A stretch of DNA of 12,629 nucleotides from Actinobacteria bacterium casp-actino8 (GTDB lineage Bacteria > Actinomycetota > Acidimicrobiia > Acidimicrobiales > Ilumatobacteraceae). Location of the stretch: NCBI GenBank assembly GCA_001510455.1, contig LFFH01000038.1, forward strand, positions 1 to 12,629, written 5' to 3'. Below the pieces are notes generated by a model. It was not told the origin of the DNA, searched no databases, and saw nothing but the letters and a program-made list of their open reading frames with translations. Within the stretch, counting starts at the first letter, position 1. Every line of letters starts with the position of its first letter. This document shows positions 1 through 6,765 of the stretch, piece after piece. The translations under genes were made by a program, and so were the position numbers.

Positions 1-357
1 GAAGTGAAGTTCCGACCCAAGATCGGCAAGGGAGACTTCGACACCAAGGTTCGCCACGTACAGGAATTCCTGGAAGGCGGACACAAGGTGAAAGTGACCC
101 TGCAGTTCCGAGGGCGCGAGATGGCTCACCCCGAACTCGGCAGCAAGATCCTGGACGGAGTCATCGAGCAGGTCGGTGACATCGCCAAGGTCGAGACGCA
201 AGCCCGACTCGAAGGTCGCAACATGACACTCGTGCTCGTGCCCGAGAAGAAGGTCAAGAAGAACTCCTCATCCGGATCGTCCAACTCCTCGAAGACCACC
301 GCCGCACCTGTGGTGGAGGCCCCCGAAACCCCGGCTCCTACCGGAACCGAGAACTGA
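1..357 (+). CDS. infC: Translation initiation factor IF-3, C-terminal part (5' end outside window)
   Basis: IF3 binds the 30S subunit, prevents premature 50S joining and checks start-codon/initiator-tRNA pairing. The reading frame is open from base 1, so this is the 3' part of the gene; the GTG at base 4 is an internal valine and not a start. The visible 118 codons contain the IF3 C-terminal domain: it begins with [15 protein letters not shown], continues through [12 protein letters not shown] and ends at LVPEKK, all matching the family (from memory, E. coli has the equivalent FRPGTDEGDYQVK and FRGREMAH segments). After this domain there is an additional low-complexity tail of about 31 residues (262-354), first Ser/Asn-rich and then Ala/Pro/Glu-rich, absent from the short enterobacterial protein. 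rpmI follows after 16 bases, the classic infC-rpmI-rplT order. Identification is secure; only the tail's role is unknown. Confidence 0.97.
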   Translation, partial: EVKFRPKIGKGDFDTKVRHVQEFLEGGHKVKVTLQFRGREMAHPELGSKILDGVIEQVGDIAKVETQARLEGRNMTLVLVPEKKVKKNSSSGSSNSSKTTAAPVVEAPETPAPTGTEN

Positions 358-373
358 CAGAAAGAAGCCCGAT

Positions 374-571
374 ATGCCCAAGATGAAGACGAGCAAGACC
401 ACGGCCAAGCGGTTCCGCAAGACCGGCACCGGCAAGCTCCGTCGTCTGCAGCAGAACCGCCAGCACTTGTTCGAGAAGAAGCCGTCCACCCGGACCCGCC
501 GACTCGACGGTCTGGTCGACGTCCACCCCGGTGACGAGAAGAAGATCAAGCGGCTCCTCGCCGAGCGCTGA
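374..571 (+). CDS. rpmI: 50S ribosomal protein L35
   Basis: Small basic protein of the large ribosomal subunit that binds 23S rRNA. The 65-residue length is typical of the family. The N-terminus MPKMKTSKTTAKRFRKTGTGK is the L35 signature (usual form MPKxKTxxxxAKRFKxTGxGK), and the protein ends with KIKRLL near the C-terminus. The ATG is preceded by a purine-rich stretch (AGAAAGAAG, 359-367) that is only a weak ribosome-binding site, so translation may depend in part on ribosomes finishing infC 16 bases upstream. It lies between infC and rplT as in most bacteria. Nothing unusual was seen. Confidence 0.97.
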   Translation: MPKMKTSKTTAKRFRKTGTGKLRRLQQNRQHLFEKKPSTRTRRLDGLVDVHPGDEKKIKRLLAER

Positions 572-610
572 ATTGAATCGTCCACCTATTTCCATCAGGT
601 AGTTCCGAGA

Positions 611-616
611 AAGGAG
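611..616 (+). promoter_or_regulatory. Strong Shine-Dalgarno of rplT
   Basis: AAGGAG at 611-616 lies 7 bases before the rplT ATG at 624 and is among the clearest ribosome-binding sites in the window. It fixes the rplT start. The 52-base rpmI-rplT gap otherwise shows only a weak 4-bp inverted repeat and no convincing L20 autoregulatory structure. Confidence 0.8.
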
Positions 617-623
617 AGTTCCC

Positions 624-980
624 ATGGCCAGAGTGAAAAGAGCCGTCGGAGCCAAGAAGAAGCGTCGCCAGGTTCTGGAGCGCGCCAAGGGTTATTACGG
701 CAATAAGAGTCGTTCCGTACGCGCGGCCAACGAGCAGGTGATGCGCAGTGGTCAGTACGCATTCCGTGATCGTCGCGCCAAGAAGGGTGAGTTCCGCCGT
801 CTCTGGATCCAGCGCATCAACGCGGCCTGCCGGCTGAACGACATGAGCTACAGCCGATTCATCGCCGGGCTGAACGCGGCCGGAATCGAAGTCGACCGCA
901 AGATCCTCGCCGATCTCGCCGTGACCGACCCGGCCGCCTTCGCGAAGCTGGTGGCATCGGCCAAGGCTGCATTGGGCTGA
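624..980 (+). CDS. rplT: 50S ribosomal protein L20
   Basis: L20 binds 23S rRNA directly and is needed early in 50S assembly; in several bacteria it also represses its own operon. The 118-residue length is the family norm. The N-terminus [18 protein letters not shown], the following [10 protein letters not shown], the central [21 protein letters not shown] and the [12 protein letters not shown] motif are diagnostic of L20. The N-terminal 60 residues are very basic, as expected for the extension that penetrates the rRNA, and the C-terminal half is the globular domain. The start is fixed by a strong Shine-Dalgarno at 611-616. The methyltransferase gene follows after 10 bases, probably on the same transcript. 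Confidence 0.98.
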   Translation: MARVKRAVGAKKKRRQVLERAKGYYGNKSRSVRAANEQVMRSGQYAFRDRRAKKGEFRRLWIQRINAACRLNDMSYSRFIAGLNAAGIEVDRKILADLAVTDPAAFAKLVASAKAALG

Positions 981-990
981 CGGAGCCTGC

Positions 991-1755
991 GTGGGACTCG
1001 GTCTCACCAATCAACACGTCCGACGACTGCGGCGCCTCATGGGGCGCCGCAGTGCGCGTCGTGACGAAGGCGTTCTGGTGGTCGAAGGAGCCGTGCTCGT
1101 TCGGGAGGCGGTCGCCGCTGGACGTCGGATCCAGTGTCAGTTCGTGGCTCCCGGGGTCGAGTCCGTCGAAGGAGCGGGAGTCGTGTACGAACTCGACCCG
1201 GGCGTGATCGACAAAGTGACCGACACCGAGACGCCGTCGGGGATCGTTGCCATCGTCGAGCATCGTTCGGTCGGTATCAGCGAACTCGACTCGGCGACCT
1301 TCGTCCTGGTTGCCGAGGCGATCTCCGACCCGGGAAATCTCGGAACCCTCGTTCGCTCGGCCGAAGCAGCGGGTGTCGACGCGGTGGTTGTCACCCAGGG
1401 CACGGTCGACTCGTCGAACCCGAAAGTGGTGCGGGCCTCGGCCGGTGCTCTCTTTCACGTTCCGATCGTGGAAGTCGAGACTCTGGACGACGTGAAACGC
1501 GCTGGATTCACCACTTATGGAACGTCGTCCCATCGTGGCCGCGATCATCGCAGCGTGGCCTATGCGCCACGCGTGGCAGTCGTGATCGGCAACGAGGCCC
1601 ATGGGATCACCGATCACGCGGCGATCGACGAGTGGATCACCATCGAGCACGTGGGGCGATCCGAGTCACTCAACGCCGCAATGGCTGGGACCCTCGTCGC
1701 TTTCGAAGTTGCTCGTCATCGTCGCGGCCCCTCCGGTACCGTGACTCCGTCATGA
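991..1755 (+). CDS. SpoU/TrmH-family RNA 2'-O-ribose methyltransferase (probably acts on 23S rRNA)
   Basis: Predicted SAM-dependent methyltransferase of the SPOUT (trefoil-knot) superfamily, transferring a methyl group to a ribose 2'-OH in rRNA or tRNA. The 254 residues begin with a substrate-binding-like segment (VVEGAVLVREAV), followed by the catalytic domain with its three motifs: motif 1 DPGNLGTLVRSAEAAG, motif 2 VVIGNEAHGI and motif 3 SESLNAAMAG, the last two forming the knot that binds SAM. The GTG start at 991 has GGAG (982-985) five bases upstream. The gene lies between rplT and pheS, a position where Bacillus (ysgA) and many actinobacteria carry the same family. Its stop overlaps the pheS start by 4 bases (ATGA, 1752-1755). 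The exact modified nucleotide cannot be read from the sequence: an RlmB-like or TsnR-like rRNA target is likely but inferred. Confidence 0.9.
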   Translation: MGLGLTNQHVRRLRRLMGRRSARRDEGVLVVEGAVLVREAVAAGRRIQCQFVAPGVESVEGAGVVYELDPGVIDKVTDTETPSGIVAIVEHRSVGISELDSATFVLVAEAISDPGNLGTLVRSAEAAGVDAVVVTQGTVDSSNPKVVRASAGALFHVPIVEVETLDDVKRAGFTTYGTSSHRGRDHRSVAYAPRVAVVIGNEAHGITDHAAIDEWITIEHVGRSESLNAAMAGTLVAFEVARHRRGPSGTVTPS

Positions 1756-2753
1756 TCGCCGACATCACCTCTGCCCGTGACGCCGCACTGGCGCTGATCG
1801 CTGATGCGTCGTCGGTCGACGAGGTGGCTCGACTCGATGCCGAACTGCTCGGCAAGAAGGGTGCCCTCGCTGGGCTGAAGGCGGGTCTCGGCAAGTTGGG
1901 GACCGTCGACGAGAAGAAGGCCGCTGGCGCAGCGCTCAACGAGGCGATGTCGACCGTGGAGAGGGCTTTCGACCAAAAACGTCGTGAACTGGGGAGCGCG
2001 GAACGCGAGCTCCAGATGGCGGCCGAAGCTCTCGATCTCACCGAGTTCGTCGCTGCACCGCGTCGTGGACGAGCACACATCGTCACCCAGGCGTGGGAGC
2101 GACTCGAGGACGTGTTCGTCGGTCTCGGTTTCCAGGTGGCCGAAGGTCCCGAAGTCGAGACCGACTGGTACAACTTCGAGGCGTTGAACATGCCGCCGTC
2201 GCACCCGGCGCGGAGCATGCACGACACGTTCTACGTCGATCACGGTGCTCCGGGGAGCACCGTGCTGCGAACGCACACCTCGCCCGTGCAGATCCGGGTG
2301 ATGCAGTTGATTGCGCCTCCGATCTACATGGTGATGCCCGGACGAGTGTTCCGGAACGAGACCACCGACTCGACACACCTGGCGGTCTTCCATCAGATCG
2401 AGGGACTCGTGATCGATCGCGGTATCACTCTCGCCGACCTGGCCGGCACCATCGACTCGTTCACCAAGGCCTTCTTCGGTACCGATTTCGGCAGCCGCCT
2501 CCGCCCGTCGTACTTCCCGTTCACCGAACCTTCGGCCGAATTCGACATTCGCACACCGAACGGCGACTGGCTCGAACTCGGAGGGTGCGGAATGGTTCAC
2601 CCGAACGTGTTGCGTGCGGGTGGACTCGATCCGGAGGAGTGGAGCGGTTTCGCCTTCGGGTTCGGAATCGACCGCATGGCCAAGGAACGGCACGGGGTCG
2701 GTGACGTGCGCGAGATGTACACCAACGACATCAGATTCATCGAGCAGTTCTGA
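1752..2753 (+). CDS. pheS: Phenylalanine--tRNA ligase, alpha subunit
   Basis: Catalytic alpha subunit of the cytoplasmic (alpha-beta)2 phenylalanyl-tRNA synthetase, which charges tRNA-Phe. The 333-residue product starts with a predicted coiled-coil N-terminal arm of about 85 residues (ELLGKKGALAGLKAGLGKL and later helical, charged sequence) that contacts tRNA. A class II catalytic core follows: SHPARSMHDTFY, RTHTSPVQIRVM, motif 2 GRVFRNETTDSTHLAVFHQIEG, PSYFPFTEPSAE, GCGMVHPNVLR and motif 3 FGFGIDRMAKERHG, ending DIRFIEQF. The frame is open far upstream, but the ATG at 1752 gives the normal family length (about 330) and overlaps the methyltransferase stop as ATGA. There is no strong Shine-Dalgarno, consistent with coupled translation. 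No T-box or Phe-codon leader is seen before it, so transcription probably comes from the infC operon. Confidence 0.97.
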   Translation: MIADITSARDAALALIADASSVDEVARLDAELLGKKGALAGLKAGLGKLGTVDEKKAAGAALNEAMSTVERAFDQKRRELGSAERELQMAAEALDLTEFVAAPRRGRAHIVTQAWERLEDVFVGLGFQVAEGPEVETDWYNFEALNMPPSHPARSMHDTFYVDHGAPGSTVLRTHTSPVQIRVMQLIAPPIYMVMPGRVFRNETTDSTHLAVFHQIEGLVIDRGITLADLAGTIDSFTKAFFGTDFGSRLRPSYFPFTEPSAEFDIRTPNGDWLELGGCGMVHPNVLRAGGLDPEEWSGFAFGFGIDRMAKERHGVGDVREMYTNDIRFIEQF

Positions 2754-2754
2754 C

Positions 2755-5106
2755 ATGAAGATCGTCGATTCCTGGCTCCGAGATCTCGTGGCATTACCCG
2801 CCGAGGCGACCGTCGATGTCGTCGCCGACACTCTGTCCGACGTCGGTCTCGCCTGCGAGAGTGTCGATCGGGTTGGCGCGACGGTCGACGGTGTGATCAC
2901 GGCCCGCGTGGTGAAGACAGAGCGTCATGCCGATGCCGCCAAGGTGCACCGCGTGTTCCTCGACATCGGTGACGGCACCGAGCACCACGTGTGGTGCGGT
3001 GCGTTCAACATGCAACCCGGTGACGTCATTCCGTGGGCGACCCCGGGAACTGAGATGCCCGACGGGCGTCTCATCGAGACCAAGCCGATCGTCGGTATCC
3101 CGAGCGAGGGGATGTGCTGTTCGGCGCGCGAACTCGGTCTCGGCGACGATCACAGCGGGATTCTGATCCTCGATCCGAACACGCCGCTCGGAGTGCCCTA
3201 CGGAGAGGCGCTGGGTCTGGCCGAAGAAACTGTGTACGACCTCGACGTGTTGCGCAACCGTCCCGATGCTTTCGGGCACGTCGGAGTCGCTCGTGATCTC
3301 GCGGCCCGCTTCGGAGTTCGATTCGGGGCGCCGAGCGGGAACGTGGTCGCCGCCGGACCACGGCGATCGGCGACGGTCGAGATCGTCGACGGAGATCGGT
3401 GCCCGCGCTTCACGAGTGTCGTGCTGTCAGGTATCCGCGTCACCGAGTCACCGGACTGGATGAAGAGCCGTTTGGCTGCGGCAGGAATGCGTCCGATCAA
3501 CAATGTGGTCGACGTCAGCAATTACGTGATGCTCGAGACGAATCAGCCCAATCACGCCTACGACTTCGACACTCTGGGTGGGGGAGGCTTCCGCATTCGG
3601 GTGGCGCGTGACGGTGAGTTGATGATCACTCTCGACGGGGTCGAACGCAACCTCACCTCCGACGATCTGCTCATCTGTGATGCCGATGATCGCCCCATCG
3701 GCATCGCCGGGATCATGGGAGGTCAGAACACCGAGATCAGTGAGTCGACGACGGCCGTCGCTCTCGAAACCGCGTATTTCGAGCCCATCGGCATCATGAA
3801 GAGCGTGCAGCGCTTGGCCTTGCGCAGTGAAGCATCGGCTCGCAACGAACGGGGGATCGATCCACTCGGAGTCGAGTCGTCGGTCGCTCGTTTCGTCGAG
3901 TTGCTCCGTCTCACGTGTCCGGACCTCGTCGTGCACGACGGTTTCGTCGACGCCCGAACGTCGTCCATGCCGGTGGCCCCCACGATCACGGTGCGACCGG
4001 CACGGGTGAGCGCGCTTCTCGGACGAGAATTCACGGCCGACGAGATCTCGTCGCTCGTGACTCCGATCGGCTTCTCCTGTGTCCCGGATGGACCGTATCT
4101 GGCGGTGACCGCTCCTTCGTGGCGACCCGACTGCACTCTCGAGATCGACATCGTCGAGGAAGTGGCCCGATTGTTCGGGTACGAGAACCTGGGCAAGACA
4201 GTGCCGAAGTCGACTCAGCCCGGTGGTCTCTCGCCGATTCAGCAACGCCGGCGCCGCGTGCGCGATGTACTGCTCGGACTCGGTGTCAACGAGGCGATGC
4301 CTCATCCTTTCCTTGCCGATGGTGATCTCGAACGGGCCGGTTTGTCCACTGATGCCGTTCGTCTCGTCAATCCTCTGGCGGTCGGCGACGACGTTCTGCG
4401 TACGTCGTTGCGGCCCGGACTGTTGAAGGCACTTGCGTTCAACGAATCACATCGTCGAACGGGAGTCGCGCTTTTCGAGATCGGGCACGTGTACCCACCG
4501 AGTGACGATCTGTTGCCGGCCGAGTTCGAAGCTCTGACGGTGGTCGTGGCCGGTGCCGAGGCGCCACGGGCGGTCGCCGTGTGGCGTGAGTTGGCCTCGG
4601 CGATGGGCTGGGGAGCTCGGCTCGACCAATCGAATGTTCCCGCTGGCCTGCATCCCACGCGGTCGGCCACCTTGTCGGCGGGCCGAGACGTCGTGGGTTC
4701 GATCGGAGAGGTACACCCCGATGTCCTCGATGCCTTCGACGTCACCGAACGGGTGGCGATCCTCGAATTGAATCTCTCGATTCTGCTCGCCACCGATCCC
4801 AAGGTCGTGCAGTGGAAGTCGACGTCCCGCTTCCCGTCGTCCGACATCGATCTGGCGTTCAACGTTCCGTCGTCGATGACGGCCGAAAAGGTCGACAAAG
4901 CGCTGCGGCAGGCGGCGGGGGCTCTCTTGGTGTCGCTCGAACTGTTCGACGTGTATCGGAGCGATCCGGCGGCCGAGGCGCGAAGTCTGGCGTTCCGTTT
5001 GCGCCTGCAGGCGACTGACCGGACGTTGGCCGACGCCGACATCGCCGGTGTGCGTGACAAGTGTGTGGCCGCAGTTTCCAAGCTCGGCGCATCGCTGCGC
5101 AGCTGA
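2755..5106 (+). CDS. pheT: Phenylalanine--tRNA ligase, beta subunit
   Basis: Beta subunit of phenylalanyl-tRNA synthetase, carrying tRNA-binding and editing (mischarged Tyr-tRNA-Phe hydrolysis) functions. The 783 residues are close to the usual 790-800. Domains in order: an N-terminal segment (MKIVDSWLRDLV); an EMAP/OB-type tRNA-binding domain at about 44-150; the B3/B4 editing region at about 215-344 (MRPINNVVDVSNYVMLETNQ, NHAYDFD, GIAGIMGG); the B5 domain at about 405-476 (SWRPDCTLEIDIVEEVARL); a catalytic-like core; and the ferredoxin-fold anticodon-binding domain at 687-783, starting WKSTSRFPSSDIDLAF. The ATG at 2755 is 1 base after the pheS stop; the open frame continues upstream but would overlap pheS. 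No Shine-Dalgarno is visible, so coupling to pheS is likely. Residue 14 uses the TTA leucine codon, unusual in GC-rich actinobacteria. Confidence 0.97.
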   Translation: MKIVDSWLRDLVALPAEATVDVVADTLSDVGLACESVDRVGATVDGVITARVVKTERHADAAKVHRVFLDIGDGTEHHVWCGAFNMQPGDVIPWATPGTEMPDGRLIETKPIVGIPSEGMCCSARELGLGDDHSGILILDPNTPLGVPYGEALGLAEETVYDLDVLRNRPDAFGHVGVARDLAARFGVRFGAPSGNVVAAGPRRSATVEIVDGDRCPRFTSVVLSGIRVTESPDWMKSRLAAAGMRPINNVVDVSNYVMLETNQPNHAYDFDTLGGGGFRIRVARDGELMITLDGVERNLTSDDLLICDADDRPIGIAGIMGGQNTEISESTTAVALETAYFEPIGIMKSVQRLALRSEASARNERGIDPLGVESSVARFVELLRLTCPDLVVHDGFVDARTSSMPVAPTITVRPARVSALLGREFTADEISSLVTPIGFSCVPDGPYLAVTAPSWRPDCTLEIDIVEEVARLFGYENLGKTVPKSTQPGGLSPIQQRRRRVRDVLLGLGVNEAMPHPFLADGDLERAGLSTDAVRLVNPLAVGDDVLRTSLRPGLLKALAFNESHRRTGVALFEIGHVYPPSDDLLPAEFEALTVVVAGAEAPRAVAVWRELASAMGWGARLDQSNVPAGLHPTRSATLSAGRDVVGSIGEVHPDVLDAFDVTERVAILELNLSILLATDPKVVQWKSTSRFPSSDIDLAFNVPSSMTAEKVDKALRQAAGALLVSLELFDVYRSDPAAEARSLAFRLRLQATDRTLADADIAGVRDKCVAAVSKLGASLRS
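5081..5104 (+). terminator. Possible hairpin at the 3' end of pheT (weak terminator candidate)
   Basis: AGCT-CG-GCGC, a 6-base loop (ATCGCT), then GCGC-AGCT can fold into an 8-bp stem interrupted by a 2-base bulge, ending at the first base of the pheT stop codon. No run of T follows (GACCTCAG), so this is not a canonical intrinsic terminator. It is the only hairpin-like element seen at the pheT/yqgE convergence, where the two stop codons are 2 bases apart. It could equally be chance inside GC-rich coding sequence. Confidence 0.2.
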
Positions 5107-5108
5107 CC

Positions 5109-5639
5109 TCAGTTCACGGAGAGGTCGGCGGGTGCCGACGCCATCCATGACACTCGACCCGGTTGACGTGCCATCACGTCGAACCACAGCTCCTCGGGGG
5201 CTGAGGAGAACACGTCGTCGGCATCGGCCGTGGCAACGATCCAGACGCCGGCTTCGAGTTCACCGTCCAATTGTTGGGCGCCCCAGCCGGCATAGCCATG
5301 GAAGATGCGCACGGCGCGGGGACGTGGATCGAGGAGAACGGGATCACGGTCGAGTTCGACGGCATCGATGGTGTCGTCGTCGAGACGTCCGAGGGCGATC
5401 AGTGCCTGAGGTTCCACTGGCCCTCCGTTGAAGACGACGGCCGGGCTGGCGAGAAGGGGATTCCAGTCCTCGAACTCGACGTCGATGGTGTCGCTGATTC
5501 GGTTGATCACGACACCGAGAGCGCCACCTTCGTTGTGCTCGAGCATGAACACCACGGCCCGATCGAAATTCGGATCGCCGAGCGGGGGAGCAGCCACGAG
5601 CAGACGGCCCTTGGTGGTGGGGAGGGGGAATCCCGCCAT
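5109..5639 (-). CDS. YqgE/AlgH family protein (DUF179/UPF0301), function not established
   Basis: Belongs to the YqgE/AlgH family, small cytoplasmic proteins widespread in bacteria whose molecular function is unsettled. Family signatures: GRLLVAAPPLGDPNFDRAVVFMLEH at the N-terminus, GGALGVVINR, VVFNGGPVEPQALIAL, and FHGYAGWGAQQLDGELEAGVWIV in the C-terminal half. The 176-residue length from the ATG at 5639 is typical, and that start sits about 10 residues before the conserved GRLLVA block, as in relatives. Longer in-frame starts exist at 5705 and 5732; they add 22 or 31 unconserved, Pro/Gln-containing residues and would run the gene through the putative argC promoter and ArgR box. No start has a good Shine-Dalgarno. 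The gene converges with pheT (2-base gap) and diverges from argC; neither neighbour suggests a role. Confidence 0.88.
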   Translation of the reverse strand: MAGFPLPTTKGRLLVAAPPLGDPNFDRAVVFMLEHNEGGALGVVINRISDTIDVEFEDWNPLLASPAVVFNGGPVEPQALIALGRLDDDTIDAVELDRDPVLLDPRPRAVRIFHGYAGWGAQQLDGELEAGVWIVATADADDVFSSAPEELWFDVMARQPGRVSWMASAPADLSVN

Positions 5640-5692
5640 CAGGCCATGTTGCCAGCCGGCGACCGGTGGTGGCTGACGGGGCGCAAGGAATC

Positions 5693-5710
5693 GTTGTATT
5701 GCCATGCATG
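5693..5710 (+). promoter_or_regulatory. Candidate ArgR operator (ARG box) upstream of argC
   Basis: The core TGTAT-TGCC-ATGCA (5695-5708) is an imperfect inverted repeat: 4 of 5 positions pair, and each half matches the general ARG-box pattern TGAAT-N4-ATTCA at 4 of 5 positions. The adjacent CCATGCATG also resembles, from memory, the Streptomyces clavuligerus argC ARG box. It overlaps the proposed -35 and the spacer of the argC promoter, so bound ArgR would block RNA polymerase. Only one convincing box is visible; a tandem partner at the usual 21-bp spacing is not. The argR gene in the same operon supports the idea. Confidence 0.45.
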
Positions 5711-5722
5711 AGTCCGTATGAT
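5694..5722 (+). promoter_or_regulatory. Candidate sigma-70-type promoter of the arg operon, probably leaderless
   Basis: TTGTAT (5694-5699, only the TTG matching the -35 consensus) and TATGAT (5717-5722, 5 of 6 matching TATAAT) are separated by exactly 17 bases. Transcription would start about 5729-5731, at or next to the argC ATG at 5731. There is no Shine-Dalgarno before argC, which agrees with a leaderless mRNA, a common arrangement in actinobacteria. The placement is inferred from sequence only. Confidence 0.5.
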
Positions 5723-5730
5723 CATTCGCC

Positions 5731-6765
5731 ATGTCATCGCAGACCCATTCCGTCGCCGTTCTCGGCGCTTCGGGCTACACCGGCGCCGAGCTCCTGCGCT
5801 TGATCGCCCAGCACCCGACGTTCGAGCTGAAGGTTGCCACCGGTGACTCACAGGCCGGATCGCCGGTCGCCTCCCTCTATCCGAGCCTGGTCGCTCGTTA
5901 CGGCGACCTGGTCTTCGCCCCCCATGACCCCTCCGTGTGCGAGGGAGCCGATGTCGTCTTTCTCGGTCTCCCGCACGAAGCGAGCCTCGACATCGTTCCG
6001 GATCTGCTCGGAAAGGTCGGGTGCATCGTCGATCTCTCGGCTGCGTTCAGATTGAAAGACGCCCGGTCGTATCCCGAGTACTACGGCTTCGCTCACGATC
6101 GCCCCGACCTCTTGTCGAGCGCGGTGTACGGATTGCCCGAACGGCATCGTGCCGCATTGATCGGAGCATCACTCGTCGCCACTCCAGGCTGCTACGTCAC
6201 GGCCGCCACCCTCGCAGTTGCGCCTCTCGTCGACGCCGGATTGATCGACACTTCGTCGGTGATCGTGGATGCTGCGAGTGGGGTGTCGGGTGCCGGCCGC
6301 GCACCCAAGCACACGAACCTCTTCTGTACCGTCGACGAGGACGTGAATGCCTACGGACTCCTGAATCACCGACACACTCCAGAAATGCAGGAACAGATCG
6401 GGGCGACGATCCTCTTCACCCCACATCTCGTTCCGATGAATCGCGGCATCCTCGCCACGTGTTACGCGCGTCCGGCTTCGGGGATGGGGTTGTCGACCGA
6501 CATCGTCATGGATGCTCTGCGGAACGCGTACAAGGGCGAGCCATTCGTGGTCGTACGTGACGAAGCGCCGTCCACCAAGGCCACACTCGGTTCGAACGCC
6601 GTTCACATCACGGCTCGATTCGACGAGCGCACCGGACACGTCATCGTCATCTCCGCGCTCGACAACTTGTGCAAGGGCGCCTCGGGTGGAGCTGTGCAAG
6701 CCGCCAATGTCGCTCTTGGAATCGACGAGACGGCCGGTCTCACAGCCGTGGGGGTGTACCCGTGA
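5731..6765 (+). CDS. argC: N-acetyl-gamma-glutamyl-phosphate reductase
   Basis: Third step of arginine synthesis: NADPH-dependent reduction of N-acetylglutamyl-5-phosphate to the semialdehyde, in the cytoplasm. The 344 residues match type 1 ArgC. The N-terminal Rossmann motif GASGYTGAEL is at residues 12-21, the catalytic Cys is Cys154 in ATPGCYVTA, and later conserved segments are NHRHTPEMQEQ (from about 212), FTPHLVPMNRGI and a C-terminal LDNLCKGASGGAVQAANV. The ATG at 5731 is chosen because it begins 11 residues before the nucleotide-binding motif and follows a plausible -10 by 8 bases; there is no Shine-Dalgarno, so the mRNA may be leaderless. The stop overlaps the argB GTG start by 4 bases. 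It heads the arg operon, with a candidate ArgR box just upstream. Confidence 0.97.
   Translation: MSSQTHSVAVLGASGYTGAELLRLIAQHPTFELKVATGDSQAGSPVASLYPSLVARYGDLVFAPHDPSVCEGADVVFLGLPHEASLDIVPDLLGKVGCIVDLSAAFRLKDARSYPEYYGFAHDRPDLLSSAVYGLPERHRAALIGASLVATPGCYVTAATLAVAPLVDAGLIDTSSVIVDAASGVSGAGRAPKHTNLFCTVDEDVNAYGLLNHRHTPEMQEQIGATILFTPHLVPMNRGILATCYARPASGMGLSTDIVMDALRNAYKGEPFVVVRDEAPSTKATLGSNAVHITARFDERTGHVIVISALDNLCKGASGGAVQAANVALGIDETAGLTAVGVYP

Noticed and set aside
572..623. Inverted repeat ACCT...AGGT (584-587 and 597-600) in the rpmI-rplT gap as an L20 regulatory hairpin or attenuator
   Set aside because: The stem is only 4 bp with a 9-base loop, too weak to call, and L20 binding sites mimic 23S rRNA structure that I cannot recognise here.
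1134..1751. A long open frame upstream of pheS that could extend PheS by about 206 residues or encode a separate protein
   Set aside because: It lies wholly over the methyltransferase gene in another frame. Its translation is Arg/Ser-rich shadow sequence with no family resemblance, and PheS from 1752 already has the normal length.
2614..2754. Possible 47-residue N-terminal extension of PheT
   Set aside because: It would overlap pheS, and the translation (Ser/Arg-rich) does not match the family. The ATG at 2755 starts the expected MKIVDSWLRDLV.
1716..2900. A 394-codon open frame on the minus strand opposite pheS
   Set aside because: Its product is His/Arg/Glu-rich without domains, and the opposite strand carries an unmistakable PheS. 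Long antisense frames are expected in GC-rich coding DNA with few stop codons.
5709..5722. A second ARG box (TGAGT-CCGT-ATGAT) next to the first
   Set aside because: The right half matches only 2 of 5 consensus positions and the spacing from the first box is not the usual 21 bp; it also coincides with the -10 element.
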